IMG/VR virus record: IMGVR_UViG_3300017917_003890 | Span: 1 to 33,164 of that record | Length of the DNA: 33,164 nt | Source of the DNA: a virus | Direction: 5' to 3' (one strand) | Shown here: positions 8,261-17,811 of the stretch, one piece after another | Layout of the letters: the number at the start of each line of letters is the position of its first letter | How positions within the stretch are numbered: the stretch's first letter is position 1 | The notes under the pieces: model-generated | What the model was told of the DNA's origin: nothing | What the model saw: only the letters and a program-made list of their open reading frames with translations | The model's database searches: none | Made by a program: the position numbers and the translations under genes

Positions 8261-11200
8261 TGAGTTACGTTGGTATTAATCCTCAAACACAACTGCTGAA
8301 TACTAGCACCGAAACCTTTAGTGGTAATGCAGTAAACATGCAGTTTACGTTATCACGAAGTATAGCGTCAGCATCGGATATTGACGTTTTAATCGGTAAT
8401 GTACTTCAGCGTCCGTTTGCTGATTATACCGCTGGAAATGTCACACTGTTGTTTAGCAGTCCTCCTGCCAGCGGCACAAACAACATCACCGTAACTTATC
8501 GTGCTGGTGCATTAAACAGCTTGAACTTGGAAGTGCAAGCATTTGGTGCTGGAACAGTTGGCTCTCCAAGTATATACAGTGTTGCAGCCAATAACACTGG
8601 TTTATATTGGGGCAATGCCACAACTTTAAATGTTGCAGTGGCCGGTACCAACAAGGTATCGATTACAAACGACAACAATTCTCATAGTGCAACCGATGGT
8701 GCATTGAGAGTACAAGGCGGAATTGGTGCAACCGGTAATGCTCACATAGGTGGACATGTACATGTTCTCGGCACCGATCCAAGCACATCAGTATCAACTG
8801 GAGCGTTACTGGTGGCCGGCGGTGCAGGTATTACAGGCAACCTTAACATTGGTGGCGGCATTACCTGTGTTGGCGACTTTGTGGTCAATGGAACATTTAC
8901 TACCACAGGAACTGATAGTCTTGACGTAACTGATCCATTTGTATTTTTGGCCAATGCCAACCCTGGCGACACATATGATACTGGAGTAACCAGTCAATAC
9001 AACGATGGCGTTGTAACTAGGTATACCGGTTACTTTAGAGATATCACTGATTCAAAATATAAATTTTTTAGCAATTTAACAGTAAGACCAACAACCACAG
9101 TTGCCACAGATGATCCAAGTTTTAAATACGCAGACGTTGTTGGCGCAAACATAAGTGCAACTGGAAATGTTAGTGGCACTTATTTTGTTGGTAACGGCAG
9201 TTTTCTAACTGGAATCAGTACCACCACAAATACTATTTTTAATGCAAACTCAACAATAACAATACCATCTACCAATGGAAATATTGTTGCAAATGTCAAT
9301 GGTGCAACGGTTGCAGTTATAAGTGCTTCGGGCATGGTAGTCACCGGAAACATAAGTGCAAGCACTACAATTACTGCCACAAGCAATATTACCGGTGGTA
9401 ATATTCTCACAGCCGGCATTATCAGTGGAACAGGCAATATTACTTCAGCATCAAATATTTCAGGTGCAAATCTTGTAACTGGCGGATTAATTAGTGCAGC
9501 AGGTACAGCCACAGTTGGTAACTTAAACACCGGCGGATCAATTAGTGCAGCCGGTAACATCACAGGTGGAAACGTTAACACTGCAGGATTGGCCAGCATT
9601 GGCGGAAACGTTCAAGGTGGAAATTTACGAACCGCAGGCCTAGTAAGTGCTACAGGAGATGTATACGGTAACAATCTTTCAGCAACTACTGCTATTACTT
9701 CTGGCGGAACAATCAGCGCAACCACCAACGTATTGGCAGGATCAAGTGTCAGTGCTGTCGGTGCAGTCAATGCTGGATCTACAATAAGTGCCGTTGGAAA
9801 CATCACTGGTGCTAACATTAATGTTACAAATGCAAGTTTAAGTGGCAACGTTGTTTCAGCGCTCAACGTTACTGGGGCAATCACTGGTGCGTCTGTAACC
9901 GCAGTAGCAAACGTTCAAGGAGCCAACGTTAGAAGTTCAGGCGCATTGAGTGTAGCTGGCACTACAACATTGGCAGGACAAGTTGATTTAACTACAACCA
10001 CTGGTACAATTGGAATCGGAACAAGTCAGACCACAGGAACCATTACAATTGGTGCCACAGGTCAAACTGGTGCAATAACAATTGGACAATCCACTGATAC
10101 TCAATCTATTAGTTTGGGTACTGGAATTACAGCCAACGCAAAAACAAAAACTATTGAGATTGGAACCAACGGCACTACTGGTTCTACCACTACAATTAAT
10201 ATTGGACCTGGCGGCGCAACACCGGGTGCCGGAACCACTAATTTTGCAACTGGTATCACTGTAGCAATTGCAAATACTGGAGCATCAGCTCTAAGCGTAG
10301 CAGGTAACATCACTGGCGCCAACTTAAGAACAGGTGGCACTTTATCAGCAACTGGTAACGTATCTGGTGGCAACATTATCAGTGCTGCTGCAATAAGCGC
10401 AGGTGGATTGATCAGTGCTGCAGGCACAGTAACTGGCGGTAATTTAGCCACTGGCGGAACAATAACCACAGGATCTACTATATCGGCTACAGGTACTATT
10501 ACAGGTGGCAACGTTCTCACAGCAGGCCTAATTAGCTCTACTGGAAACATTACTTCGGCCGGAAACATTGCTGGTGGCAATGCTATTATTACAGCGTTGG
10601 TACAAGGTACAACGCTGAGTGCATCTGGAAACATAATTGGCGGAAATTTAAATGCTGCAGGATTAAGCCTCAGCGGAAACGTTGTCAGTGCAATTAATTC
10701 AACTAGTAGTATAGCTACAACAGGAAATATCAACGGTGGAAACCTTAATGCAACTAGCTCAGTTACTGGCTCAGTTGTAAGTGTAACTGGCACCATTACT
10801 GGTGGTAATTTGGCCACTGCTGGTACCATTACCACCAGTTCTACAATATCAGCAACTGGTAATATCACTGGCGGCAACATCCTTGGTGGAGCCAACGTCA
10901 ATGCTACCACATTTACTGGCTCTACCGTAAGTGTTACTGGCACCATTACAGGTGGCAACTTGGCCACAGGCGGTACAATATCAGCAACTGGCAATATCAC
11001 AGGTGGCAACATTTTGGGTGGAGCCAACGTCAACGCTACAACCCATACAGGTACTACTGTGTCAGTTACAGGCACTATTACTGGTGGTAACGTAAACACT
11101 GGTGGTGCAGTATCAGCAACTGGTAACATCACTGGCGGTGGATTAGTTGGAACTTTGTACACCAACAGTATTATCAATACTGGTGCTAACCTTACTGGTA

Positions 11201-11634
11201 ACATTGGTAGTGCAACATTGTATTTTAATACTGTGTTTGCCAAGGCTACTTCTGCTCAATATGCCGACCTAGCAGAAAATTACACAGCAGATGCAGATTA
11301 TGAACCAGGTACAGTGTTGAGTTTTGGCGGCAACAATGAAGTTACTTTGTCGGCTGAATCAAACGATGCAAGGGTTGCCGGTGTAGTAAGCACAAATCCT
11401 GCTCACCTAATGAACAGTTGTATTGATTCTGAGTATGTTGCTGCAATTGCATTACAAGGTCGAGTACCAACCAAAGTTGTTGGCATAGTGCGCAAAGGAG
11501 ACATGATGGTTTCTGCTGGCAACGGCCATGCCCAGGCATGCAGTTCTCCAGCAATTGGAACTGTGATTGGAAAAGCACTTGAAAACTTTGATGGACCTTC
11601 GGGTATCATTGAAATTGTTGTAGGACGTTTATAA
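8260..11634 (+). CDS. Repeat tail fibre-like protein with C-terminal peptidase-G2-like tip (1124 aa)
   Basis: It starts in a TAATG overlap with the upstream gene. The N-terminal domain (about 1-95, MSYVGINPQTQ then LIGNVLQRP) is paralogous to the protein encoded at 11634. Residues about 210-300 hold a module, DPFVFLANANPGDTYDTG then YTGYFRD, typical of aquatic phage fibres. Residues about 300-960 are 17-residue repeats with 27-residue variants, interrupted near 570-650 by short hexapeptide-like repeats (GTIGIGTSQTTGTITIGATG). The last 125 residues (QYADLAENYTADADYEPGTV, VAGVVSTNPAHLMN, GRVPTKVVGIVRKGDMMVS) are a distinct domain resembling the peptidase-G2-like tip of phage fibres, which in known cases assists trimerisation. 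Autocleavage is not demonstrated here. Confidence 0.72.
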   Translation: MSYVGINPQTQLLNTSTETFSGNAVNMQFTLSRSIASASDIDVLIGNVLQRPFADYTAGNVTLLFSSPPASGTNNITVTYRAGALNSLNLEVQAFGAGTVGSPSIYSVAANNTGLYWGNATTLNVAVAGTNKVSITNDNNSHSATDGALRVQGGIGATGNAHIGGHVHVLGTDPSTSVSTGALLVAGGAGITGNLNIGGGITCVGDFVVNGTFTTTGTDSLDVTDPFVFLANANPGDTYDTGVTSQYNDGVVTRYTGYFRDITDSKYKFFSNLTVRPTTTVATDDPSFKYADVVGANISATGNVSGTYFVGNGSFLTGISTTTNTIFNANSTITIPSTNGNIVANVNGATVAVISASGMVVTGNISASTTITATSNITGGNILTAGIISGTGNITSASNISGANLVTGGLISAAGTATVGNLNTGGSISAAGNITGGNVNTAGLASIGGNVQGGNLRTAGLVSATGDVYGNNLSATTAITSGGTISATTNVLAGSSVSAVGAVNAGSTISAVGNITGANINVTNASLSGNVVSALNVTGAITGASVTAVANVQGANVRSSGALSVAGTTTLAGQVDLTTTTGTIGIGTSQTTGTITIGATGQTGAITIGQSTDTQSISLGTGITANAKTKTIEIGTNGTTGSTTTINIGPGGATPGAGTTNFATGITVAIANTGASALSVAGNITGANLRTGGTLSATGNVSGGNIISAAAISAGGLISAAGTVTGGNLATGGTITTGSTISATGTITGGNVLTAGLISSTGNITSAGNIAGGNAIITALVQGTTLSASGNIIGGNLNAAGLSLSGNVVSAINSTSSIATTGNINGGNLNATSSVTGSVVSVTGTITGGNLATAGTITTSSTISATGNITGGNILGGANVNATTFTGSTVSVTGTITGGNLATGGTISATGNITGGNILGGANVNATTHTGTTVSVTGTITGGNVNTGGAVSATGNITGGGLVGTLYTNSIINTGANLTGNIGSATLYFNTVFAKATSAQYADLAENYTADADYEPGTVLSFGGNNEVTLSAESNDARVAGVVSTNPAHLMNSCIDSEYVAAIALQGRVPTKVVGIVRKGDMMVSAGNGHAQACSSPAIGTVIGKALENFDGPSGIIEIVVGRL
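10849..11112 (+). repeat. 132-nt super-repeat (17 + 27 codons)
   Basis: Two consecutive units, 10849-10980 and 10981-11112, share the same order of a 27-residue and a 17-residue fibre module (44 codons together). They differ mainly at third codon positions. The same 17+27 order occurs in the giant fibre gene around 6430-6790, so the super-unit spread between paralogous fibre genes. Confidence 0.75.
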
Positions 11635-12026
11635 TGAGCTATCTTGGCTATACCCCACAAGTTGGGCAATATCGTAAAATGGACAATTTGACATTCAACG
11701 GTGTTACTCAAACATTTAATATCACCGTCGGCGGCGAAGCATTCAGCCCAGCTACATCATTTGCGATGTTGGTTGTGCTTGATGGAACACCATTGAATCC
11801 TGGGGTAGATTTTAGTATATCTGGTGCGACCATTAGTTTTGCAACACCACCTGCTGCACTGACTCCGTTCTTTGCATTGATATTTGGTGACACACTATAT
11901 ACTGGTACACCCAGCGATGCAACAGTAACAAATTCAAAATTAGCAAATGGTGCAATAAGCTGGAACAAGTTCGATACAAATACGCAGTCTCGCCTGACTG
12001 CCAATCAAATTATATTTGGAGTTTAA
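11634..12026 (+). CDS. Stand-alone fibre N-terminal-domain paralog (130 aa)
   Basis: It starts in a TAATG overlap with the preceding fibre gene. The start MSYLGYTPQ and the following pattern (a strand-rich segment, VVLDGTPLNPGVDFSISG, then ATISFATPPA) parallel the N-terminal 95 residues of the 1124-aa fibre (MSYVGINPQ, VLIGNVLQRPFADYTAGN, LLFSSPPASG). It lacks any repeat shaft and ends in a short segment, DATVTNSKLANGAISWNKFD, which in other phage fibres leads into a shaft. It may be a free-standing attachment or baseplate-joint subunit, or the remnant of a longer fibre gene. The reading frame is intact and closely spaced in the operon, which favours a functional small protein. Confidence 0.6.
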   Translation: MSYLGYTPQVGQYRKMDNLTFNGVTQTFNITVGGEAFSPATSFAMLVVLDGTPLNPGVDFSISGATISFATPPAALTPFFALIFGDTLYTGTPSDATVTNSKLANGAISWNKFDTNTQSRLTANQIIFGV

Positions 12027-12029
12027 AAG

Positions 12030-15000
12030 ATGGCAAGAAAAAGAATATATGAATATGTGTTTTCACCTGGAACTGCCGGGCTGGGCACAGTTAAGATGCA
12101 GGGTCGCTATAACCTAGCTGACATCTTGGCCATCTATGACACCACCACAAACACAAACATCTACAATTTTGCCGACACTTCCCTGGGCGGAACAATATCT
12201 TGGGCAGCAGGAACAACTGCTGAATTTCCAACTGCCTATGCCGGTGTAACTACACTTACACTAGATGCTGACACCAGCATGTTAAGTGCCAGTGACAAGT
12301 TAGCAATTTACATTGAAAACCAATATCTTGAAACACAACCATGGGCGTTTGGTGTAGATGCAATTGGTCGAAGCCGTGTTGCCAGCCCCGAAGCATTGAT
12401 TGACGCTGACTTTGAATACGGTTTACAGAATACCAAATGGCAAAATTATTCAACCAACAATAATATCCCAGGATTCTACGAAAACACAGGCGCGGATGTT
12501 GTATATTCTACCAACGGATATGTTAGTTTATTAGCTGGTGATGACGTTATTACATCCAACGTTGACACAGCAGTACGACTCAGTAATCCTGGATCTCCAA
12601 CTTGGGTAGCCGATGACTTTGCATTGTTGATTAGCCAAACTCAAGGTGACACTTCGGGTCTTTCTAGTACCTGGCTAACTGCCAACGTTTTGAGCCCGCA
12701 AGAACGACAATTCACTGTGGCAAGCACAACTGGATTTAGCACTGGTGATAACGTTGTAATTATTCCTCGACCAACTTCGGGAGGAACTACTATTGCTACC
12801 AATATTACCAGCACAGCAACTACCACTGTAGTTGTTGCCAGTGCTTCTGGTGCAGGTATTGCAGACGGCTGTTATCTTATTGTGCAAACAGATACTGCCA
12901 ACGTTTATGAAACCATGGCAGTTACTAACGTAAGCACAAATACATTAACAGTAATTCGTCAAACCAACAAAACAAATGCTGCTGGTGCAAACATCACAGC
13001 TGGCAACGCTGTGTATGTTGTGCCAGCTATTGAAATTGCGCAAGTTCTTGCAGTATCTGGCAGTACACGACTTGATCTTAGTCGAGGATGGTACAACATT
13101 CCTAGCGTGAGTTCCGCTGCAATAGGATCTATTATTCAGAAATGCAGCGCCAACGTAGAGTTGGTTCAACACACTGCCATCAGTACCGCAGTCAACGGCT
13201 CGCAAACTATCAGTCGCAGCGCATTTAGCTCTACTGCTTTAACTGCTGCCGGCGCAGGAAGTTTAATGGTTAGGATGACTGGAGTGTATAACGCCAGCAC
13301 CAGTGCATCAATGCCATTGGTTGCAGTTAATGCGCCAGACAACGGTATTGGCGGTGCCGGAAATTATGTTACAACTATTAACTTGGGTTCAAGCAACGCC
13401 GAAGGCATCAACATCGTTGGATCCACTGGTTATAACACAAACAATTTTTCTTACTATCCACATAGAGATCCAGCACTGGCATTGGGATATCCTTTGAACC
13501 AGACTGACACTGTAATTAGAGAAGCTTTTCCGTTTACAGGTGCTGACCTTGATATCCTGAGTATTACCAGCGACGGATCAAATCCAAGCACTATTACAGT
13601 AACAACTACCTATGCTCACGGTCTTGTTCCCGGTACCCCGATTCTTGTGAGTATGCAATCAGGCACCAATACTGCTTATGCTACTGGAAGTTTCTTGGTT
13701 CTGAGCGTACCTAGTACAACTACATTTACGTATCAGGCAAAAACTGGTGCAGTCGTCTCTGGATCCTTGGCCGGAGTGATCAACGTTAGAAGTAACGCTG
13801 TGTTCTTGCCTCGACCGTTCGACGGTGGTGTTGTGCTTGGCCCAGGAGTGCCCACACGTGGTGCCAGTGCCACACGCCAGACTAAAAAATATTTCCGTTA
13901 TCAATCTGGTAAAGGTATTTTGTTTACATCTGGAACAATGCTCAAGCCAACGCTGGACATTATTTCTATAACTGCCAACGGTACCTCAGCTGGAAGCACA
14001 ATCACTGTAACCACAGACCTTGAAAATGGATTGCAGATAGGTGCAACTGTTACGCTGAGTGGAATTTACACCAGTGGTTATAATGGATCTGGATATAGAA
14101 TCACCAGCATTGTCAGCGACACATCATTCACTGTTACTGCACAAACTACATTAGGATCGGCCACCCCGGCATTGGCGCCACAACCACGTGTTAATGTCAC
14201 TGGATGGCATGGCGCCAGTATTCGAGCTGGTATTTTTGACGATCAAAACGGTATGTTCTGGGAATGCGACGGTATTAATATCAATGTTGTACAACGCAGC
14301 TCAACATTCCAGGTTGCAGGATTAGTGTCTGTTGGTGTTGGATCTAACTTGGTAGTGGGCGACGGAACAAGCCGCTTTCAAGAACAGCTCAACAACGGTG
14401 ATGTAGTAGTTATTCGTGGAATGACACACACTGTAACTTCGATTCTAGATGAACAAAGAATGACAGTGGTTCCGACCTACCGAGGCGTTTCAAATCAAAA
14501 TCGTGTCAAAATGTGTTTGAGACAAGAGATTCGAGTCAAGCAAAGTGATTTTAACATTGACCCGTTGGATGGAACAGGACCAAGCGGTTATACTTTAGAT
14601 GCCAGCAAAATGCAGATGTTGGGAGTCGAATATTCATGGTACGGAGCAGGATATGTACAGTGGATGATTCGTGGTCAAAACGGCGAGTTTGTCATGGCAC
14701 ACCGTCGACCAAATAACAATACAAACAACGAAGCTTATCTACGCTCAGGTAACCTACCTGCAAGATATGAAGCAGTCAATGAATCTCCAGTCAGCAGTCT
14801 AGACGGTGCAATCAATGCAAGTCAAACAATAATTACATTGTTAGATGCAAGCGGATATCCTGACGCCAGTGTTACATATCCAGCATATGTAATGATCGAC
14901 AGTGAAATTATCAAATACTCAGGAAAAACCGGAAATCAATTGACAGGCTGCACTCGTGCTGCCACTTTCCAGCAATGGATTGAAGGAGCTAACCGTAGCT

Positions 15001-15995
15001 TTACATCCAGTGCTGCTGCAAGTCATGCTGACAATACTGGAGTGATTTTAATCAGTAATACCTGTACTCCGGTAGTTAACCACTGGGGTAGTTCGGTAAT
15101 CATGGACGGTGGCTTCAATGGTGACCAAAGCTATCAGTTTACATTTAACCGTACCAACTATGGTTTACCAGCAACTATTGGTCAGAAACAAGTTGCGTTT
15201 GCAATGCGATTGGCGCCCAGTGTAAGCAACAGTGTCATTGGTGATTTAGGCGAAAGAGATCTTATTAACCGAGCTCAGCTTTCAATGAGTAACATGATTA
15301 TCAACATCAGTGCTGGACGATTCTTGATCGAAGGCGTTCTCAATCCAAACAACATTGATGCCGCTAACACAGTGTGGTCCGGACTAAACAATCTAGGTGG
15401 TGGATACCAACCAAGTTTCTGCCAATTCTCAGTCGCACCAAAATTCACAGATTCAACCACTGGTGGTTTAACTGGGTCAACATTTGGTACCACTGGTGGT
15501 TTTTCAAAGAGCGGTACAAAGCCATTATTTGGCAGCACACGAACATACGCTGGTTTAACTCCGACTGTGGTATCTAGTTCGGGCACTGGAGCAAATATTA
15601 CAGTACAACTCACTGCTACTGGCACAACCTACAACGATAGCACAGTTCAAATCACTGTGCAAAATCCAGGATCGGGTTATGCTGTGGGAGATACACTGAA
15701 AATTCTTGGCAACGTCATTGGCGGGTCTACTCCAACCAACGACTTGGCATTGACAGTTGTTGCAATTACCACTGAATTAAGTGGCGGCGAGCGTTTGTTT
15801 GCTATTCCAATTTCGACAACCAACTCTGGACAACTTGACCTAAGTTCAGTTAAGCAAATTGGAACCAGTGCAATACCTGGCACGGGTGTGTATCCAAACG
15901 GACCAGAATTGCTGGCTATTCAAATCACCGCACTGGTATCTAGTTCAAACCCAGTAGGTGAAATACAGCTACAATATCAAGAAAGCCAGGCTTAA
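12030..15995 (+). CDS. Large virion structural protein (1321 aa), probably tail or baseplate
   Basis: GGAG 8 nt before the ATG comes from the end of the upstream gene. Residues about 118-150 contain the element ALIDADFEYGLQNTKW, which I recognise from large structural proteins of aquatic T4-like phages. Two copies of a small beta module (about 514-575 with TTYAHGLVPGTPILVSMQSG and 650-705 with TTDLENGLQIGATVTLSG) occur in the middle, and a related TGFSTGDNVVI element near 235. Another recurrent element, GQLTGCTRAA-like (here NQLTGCTRAATF), lies near 970. The C-terminal 100 residues are beta-rich. There is no signal peptide. Its place at the end of the fibre cassette suggests a baseplate-attached or fibre-network component. 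The precise part is unknown; a gp10-like role is only one possibility. Confidence 0.6.
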   Translation: MARKRIYEYVFSPGTAGLGTVKMQGRYNLADILAIYDTTTNTNIYNFADTSLGGTISWAAGTTAEFPTAYAGVTTLTLDADTSMLSASDKLAIYIENQYLETQPWAFGVDAIGRSRVASPEALIDADFEYGLQNTKWQNYSTNNNIPGFYENTGADVVYSTNGYVSLLAGDDVITSNVDTAVRLSNPGSPTWVADDFALLISQTQGDTSGLSSTWLTANVLSPQERQFTVASTTGFSTGDNVVIIPRPTSGGTTIATNITSTATTTVVVASASGAGIADGCYLIVQTDTANVYETMAVTNVSTNTLTVIRQTNKTNAAGANITAGNAVYVVPAIEIAQVLAVSGSTRLDLSRGWYNIPSVSSAAIGSIIQKCSANVELVQHTAISTAVNGSQTISRSAFSSTALTAAGAGSLMVRMTGVYNASTSASMPLVAVNAPDNGIGGAGNYVTTINLGSSNAEGINIVGSTGYNTNNFSYYPHRDPALALGYPLNQTDTVIREAFPFTGADLDILSITSDGSNPSTITVTTTYAHGLVPGTPILVSMQSGTNTAYATGSFLVLSVPSTTTFTYQAKTGAVVSGSLAGVINVRSNAVFLPRPFDGGVVLGPGVPTRGASATRQTKKYFRYQSGKGILFTSGTMLKPTLDIISITANGTSAGSTITVTTDLENGLQIGATVTLSGIYTSGYNGSGYRITSIVSDTSFTVTAQTTLGSATPALAPQPRVNVTGWHGASIRAGIFDDQNGMFWECDGININVVQRSSTFQVAGLVSVGVGSNLVVGDGTSRFQEQLNNGDVVVIRGMTHTVTSILDEQRMTVVPTYRGVSNQNRVKMCLRQEIRVKQSDFNIDPLDGTGPSGYTLDASKMQMLGVEYSWYGAGYVQWMIRGQNGEFVMAHRRPNNNTNNEAYLRSGNLPARYEAVNESPVSSLDGAINASQTIITLLDASGYPDASVTYPAYVMIDSEIIKYSGKTGNQLTGCTRAATFQQWIEGANRSFTSSAAASHADNTGVILISNTCTPVVNHWGSSVIMDGGFNGDQSYQFTFNRTNYGLPATIGQKQVAFAMRLAPSVSNSVIGDLGERDLINRAQLSMSNMIINISAGRFLIEGVLNPNNIDAANTVWSGLNNLGGGYQPSFCQFSVAPKFTDSTTGGLTGSTFGTTGGFSKSGTKPLFGSTRTYAGLTPTVVSSSGTGANITVQLTATGTTYNDSTVQITVQNPGSGYAVGDTLKILGNVIGGSTPTNDLALTVVAITTELSGGERLFAIPISTTNSGQLDLSSVKQIGTSAIPGTGVYPNGPELLAIQITALVSSSNPVGEIQLQYQESQA

Positions 15996-16426
15996 ACCAC
16001 AAAATCCTGCTCTAACAGCAGGATTTTGTTTTTTACAGTTTCAATGTTAACAGTGTTCCATAACCCTGGGTGCATGGGCTTGGGAAAGTGGCCACTGTCT
16101 AGCCAAGCATAACCCAAGTGCTCGTGATTGAGCACTGGCACAAACTCTGTTGCTACAAGACATACCCAGGTGTGATATTCAAATGCACCGTCGGCAGAAG
16201 TGAATTTTTCTAAAGGAACTAGTCTAAGATATTCAGGAAAACTACCTAGTTCTTCTATGCACTCACGTTCCATGCCACCCAGCAGTGTTTCCCCTGCTTC
16301 AACTTTGCCGCCGGGCAAACCCCAAGTTCCGGGATTTTTGCTGTCGTTTCTTAGCAAATAAAGATATCTACTAGTTGCAAGGCTTCTAAACCAAACACCT
16401 ACTGCTTTCAAAGCACAAGTCTCCAT
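15992..16426 (-). CDS. Nudix hydrolase (144 aa)
   Basis: With the ATG at 16426 a full Nudix box spans residues 40-62: G40, E46, R54-E55 and E58-E59 are all present (core KVEAGETLLGGMERECIEEL). Positions 56 and 62, usually aliphatic, are Cys and Ser. Nudix enzymes cleave nucleoside diphosphates linked to another group with Mg2+. In phages they act on nucleotide pools, ADP-ribose/NADH-like compounds or RNA caps; the substrate here cannot be told. I prefer this start over an upstream alternative because GGCGGA precedes it and it overlaps the gp15 stop by only 19 nt. The 3' end overlaps the opposing structural gene by 4 nt and contains that gene's terminator hairpin. It is the last gene of the gp14-GIY-gp15-Nudix unit. 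Confidence 0.88.
   Translation of the reverse strand: METCALKAVGVWFRSLATSRYLYLLRNDSKNPGTWGLPGGKVEAGETLLGGMERECIEELGSFPEYLRLVPLEKFTSADGAFEYHTWVCLVATEFVPVLNHEHLGYAWLDSGHFPKPMHPGLWNTVNIETVKNKILLLEQDFVV
15999..16034 (+). terminator. Intrinsic terminator of the fibre cassette
   Basis: A 13-bp perfect stem (15999-16011 with 16017-16029), loop CTAAC, followed by a run of T to 16034. It lies just after the stop of the 1321-aa gene and ends + strand transcription. The same DNA encodes the last dozen codons of the opposing Nudix gene. On the - strand there is no T-run after the hairpin, so it is directional. Confidence 0.88.
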
Positions 16427-17811
16427 GTTCCGCCAGCGTACACACCTTGATAACTCTTGACCCAAGAATCACCGTTCCATTCGTATTGTATACCAGTAGT
16501 CATATTTGTAACATATTGACCACCGTGTTGTAAAGAAGCACGGAAAACTACTTGCCAATATCCATCCCGATACTCGATGATATCGTTTGCACTGGCAATC
16601 AGCGGACGTCCGTTTGCGCCAAGCCAGGCTTCTGCAGGACTTATATTATTGGTGCTACCGGTGTCTTCGGTCAATAGGTAACGTTGCCCCTCAATTGCAC
16701 TGTCCAATCCATTGAGAGGTCCGCTGATCAAAGGATTTATAATTGCATCAATTGGAGCAAGTGTATTTTGAGGAACAGTATCGATATCAACATCAAATAA
16801 CAAAAATCTACTGTCGCTGGGATCAATTGTTATAGTTCCTACTACTTCGGACTCGTCGGCTTGCGTAAGTCTCAATTGACTGACACCCGGACGAAGCACG
16901 CCATATAAATCAATAATAGCTGGCCAAGCCAATACACTGTTGGGAATGGCCTGTGTAGGATCTAGTGTGTCATTTACGGGCTGCTCAAGATCCACAGTTA
17001 AACTGTTGATACATTGAATTCTATTGCCAACAACAATTACTCCGTAATTATAAGGAGTAATGATTTGTCTGGTTCCCAACAACAAGTCGTTGTTGACCAC
17101 AGCATTGACCAAGTCACCCTGTGCATCATACATGGATGCAATGACTCGTTCAACAACTCCCAGCTTCTTGATCTTGGCAGGAGGACTGATCCATATTGGC
17201 AAACTGAATTTAAGTGTGGCAATATCAATTGGATTTTCTGTACCTACAGGAATGGTTCTTGACGACCAAGTAACACTGTCAAGCTCAACTACACTAAGGC
17301 TGGTCCAGTCAATAAAGTTATCGGTGCTTTGAATCTCAAGACTAGGGTTGAACAATGTAAGCATCTGCTCCAACAATTGTAGTTTTTGATTGGTGTTAGA
17401 AGTCCAAATGTCAAGTGTAATACCTAGTTTGTAAGGAACTGGCATCAATCGTTCGATTGTAAATGCAGAACCTTGTGTGGTTTCGTATGTTTCAGTTTCT
17501 GGATCATATGTACGCTGACGTACATTGACTTTGCTAACATGATAAGGTTCTTGCATGCGTGGACGATCATATTCCAAGCTAGAAATATAAAAGGTCATCA
17601 ACGGTGTTGATGGCAAACTGTTGGCTGAGTTTTGCTGTATCACGGTTTGTGCATTACGACTAGCATCGCCGTAGCGTACAGGCACACGCAGAAGTGCAGC
17701 AGCCTCAGTACCATCTGTTTCTCTGCCATATTCCACTTGAAAGTTGGAAACTATTCTAGTAAATTGCAGTAAAAATCGACGTATTTGTTCATCATAAAAA
17801 TAGGCTTGAAT
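16408..17811 (-). CDS. 15: Proximal tail / sheath stabiliser protein gp15, apparent ATT start
   Basis: The N-terminal region (AYFYDEQIRRFLLQFTRIVS then LLRVPVRYGD) matches the order of T4 gp15 (YFYNSSFRR ... IRVPITYAS). TPLMTFYISSLEYDRP and the segment with DWTSLSVVELD continue the similarity. Gp15 caps the sheath and joins tail to head. The protein is about 467 aa against 272 in T4. The extra C-terminal half ends in W-rich beta elements (EWNGDSWVKSY, GGTWRLVL). No ATG lies near the homologous start. GAGGAG (17824-17819) is followed after 7 nt by ATT in frame, exactly where homologs begin (x-AYFYDE). The only other nearby candidate is a GTG at 17850 without a ribosome site. The gene start lies within the 3' end of the GIY-YIG gene. 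Confidence 0.8.
   Translation of the reverse strand: MQAYFYDEQIRRFLLQFTRIVSNFQVEYGRETDGTEAAALLRVPVRYGDASRNAQTVIQQNSANSLPSTPLMTFYISSLEYDRPRMQEPYHVSKVNVRQRTYDPETETYETTQGSAFTIERLMPVPYKLGITLDIWTSNTNQKLQLLEQMLTLFNPSLEIQSTDNFIDWTSLSVVELDSVTWSSRTIPVGTENPIDIATLKFSLPIWISPPAKIKKLGVVERVIASMYDAQGDLVNAVVNNDLLLGTRQIITPYNYGVIVVGNRIQCINSLTVDLEQPVNDTLDPTQAIPNSVLAWPAIIDLYGVLRPGVSQLRLTQADESEVVGTITIDPSDSRFLLFDVDIDTVPQNTLAPIDAIINPLISGPLNGLDSAIEGQRYLLTEDTGSTNNISPAEAWLGANGRPLIASANDIIEYRDGYWQVVFRASLQHGGQYVTNMTTGIQYEWNGDSWVKSYQGVYAGGTWRLVL

Noticed and set aside
10101-11243. 380-aa open frame on the - strand inside the 1124-aa fibre gene
   Set aside because: Same cause: the periodic repeat keeps the opposite frame open. 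The composition mirrors the sense repeat and has no start signals.
16427-16465. N-terminal extension of the Nudix protein to 16465
   Set aside because: It would overlap gp15 by 58 nt and adds residues unlike a Nudix start. ATG 16426 has GGCGGA upstream and a compact overlap.
17380-17811. gp14/gp15 region as part of a group I intron hosting the GIY-YIG gene
   Set aside because: Both flanking proteins are complete and distinct genes, and no intron-like split coding sequence or conserved core was seen. A free-standing homing gene is the simpler reading.
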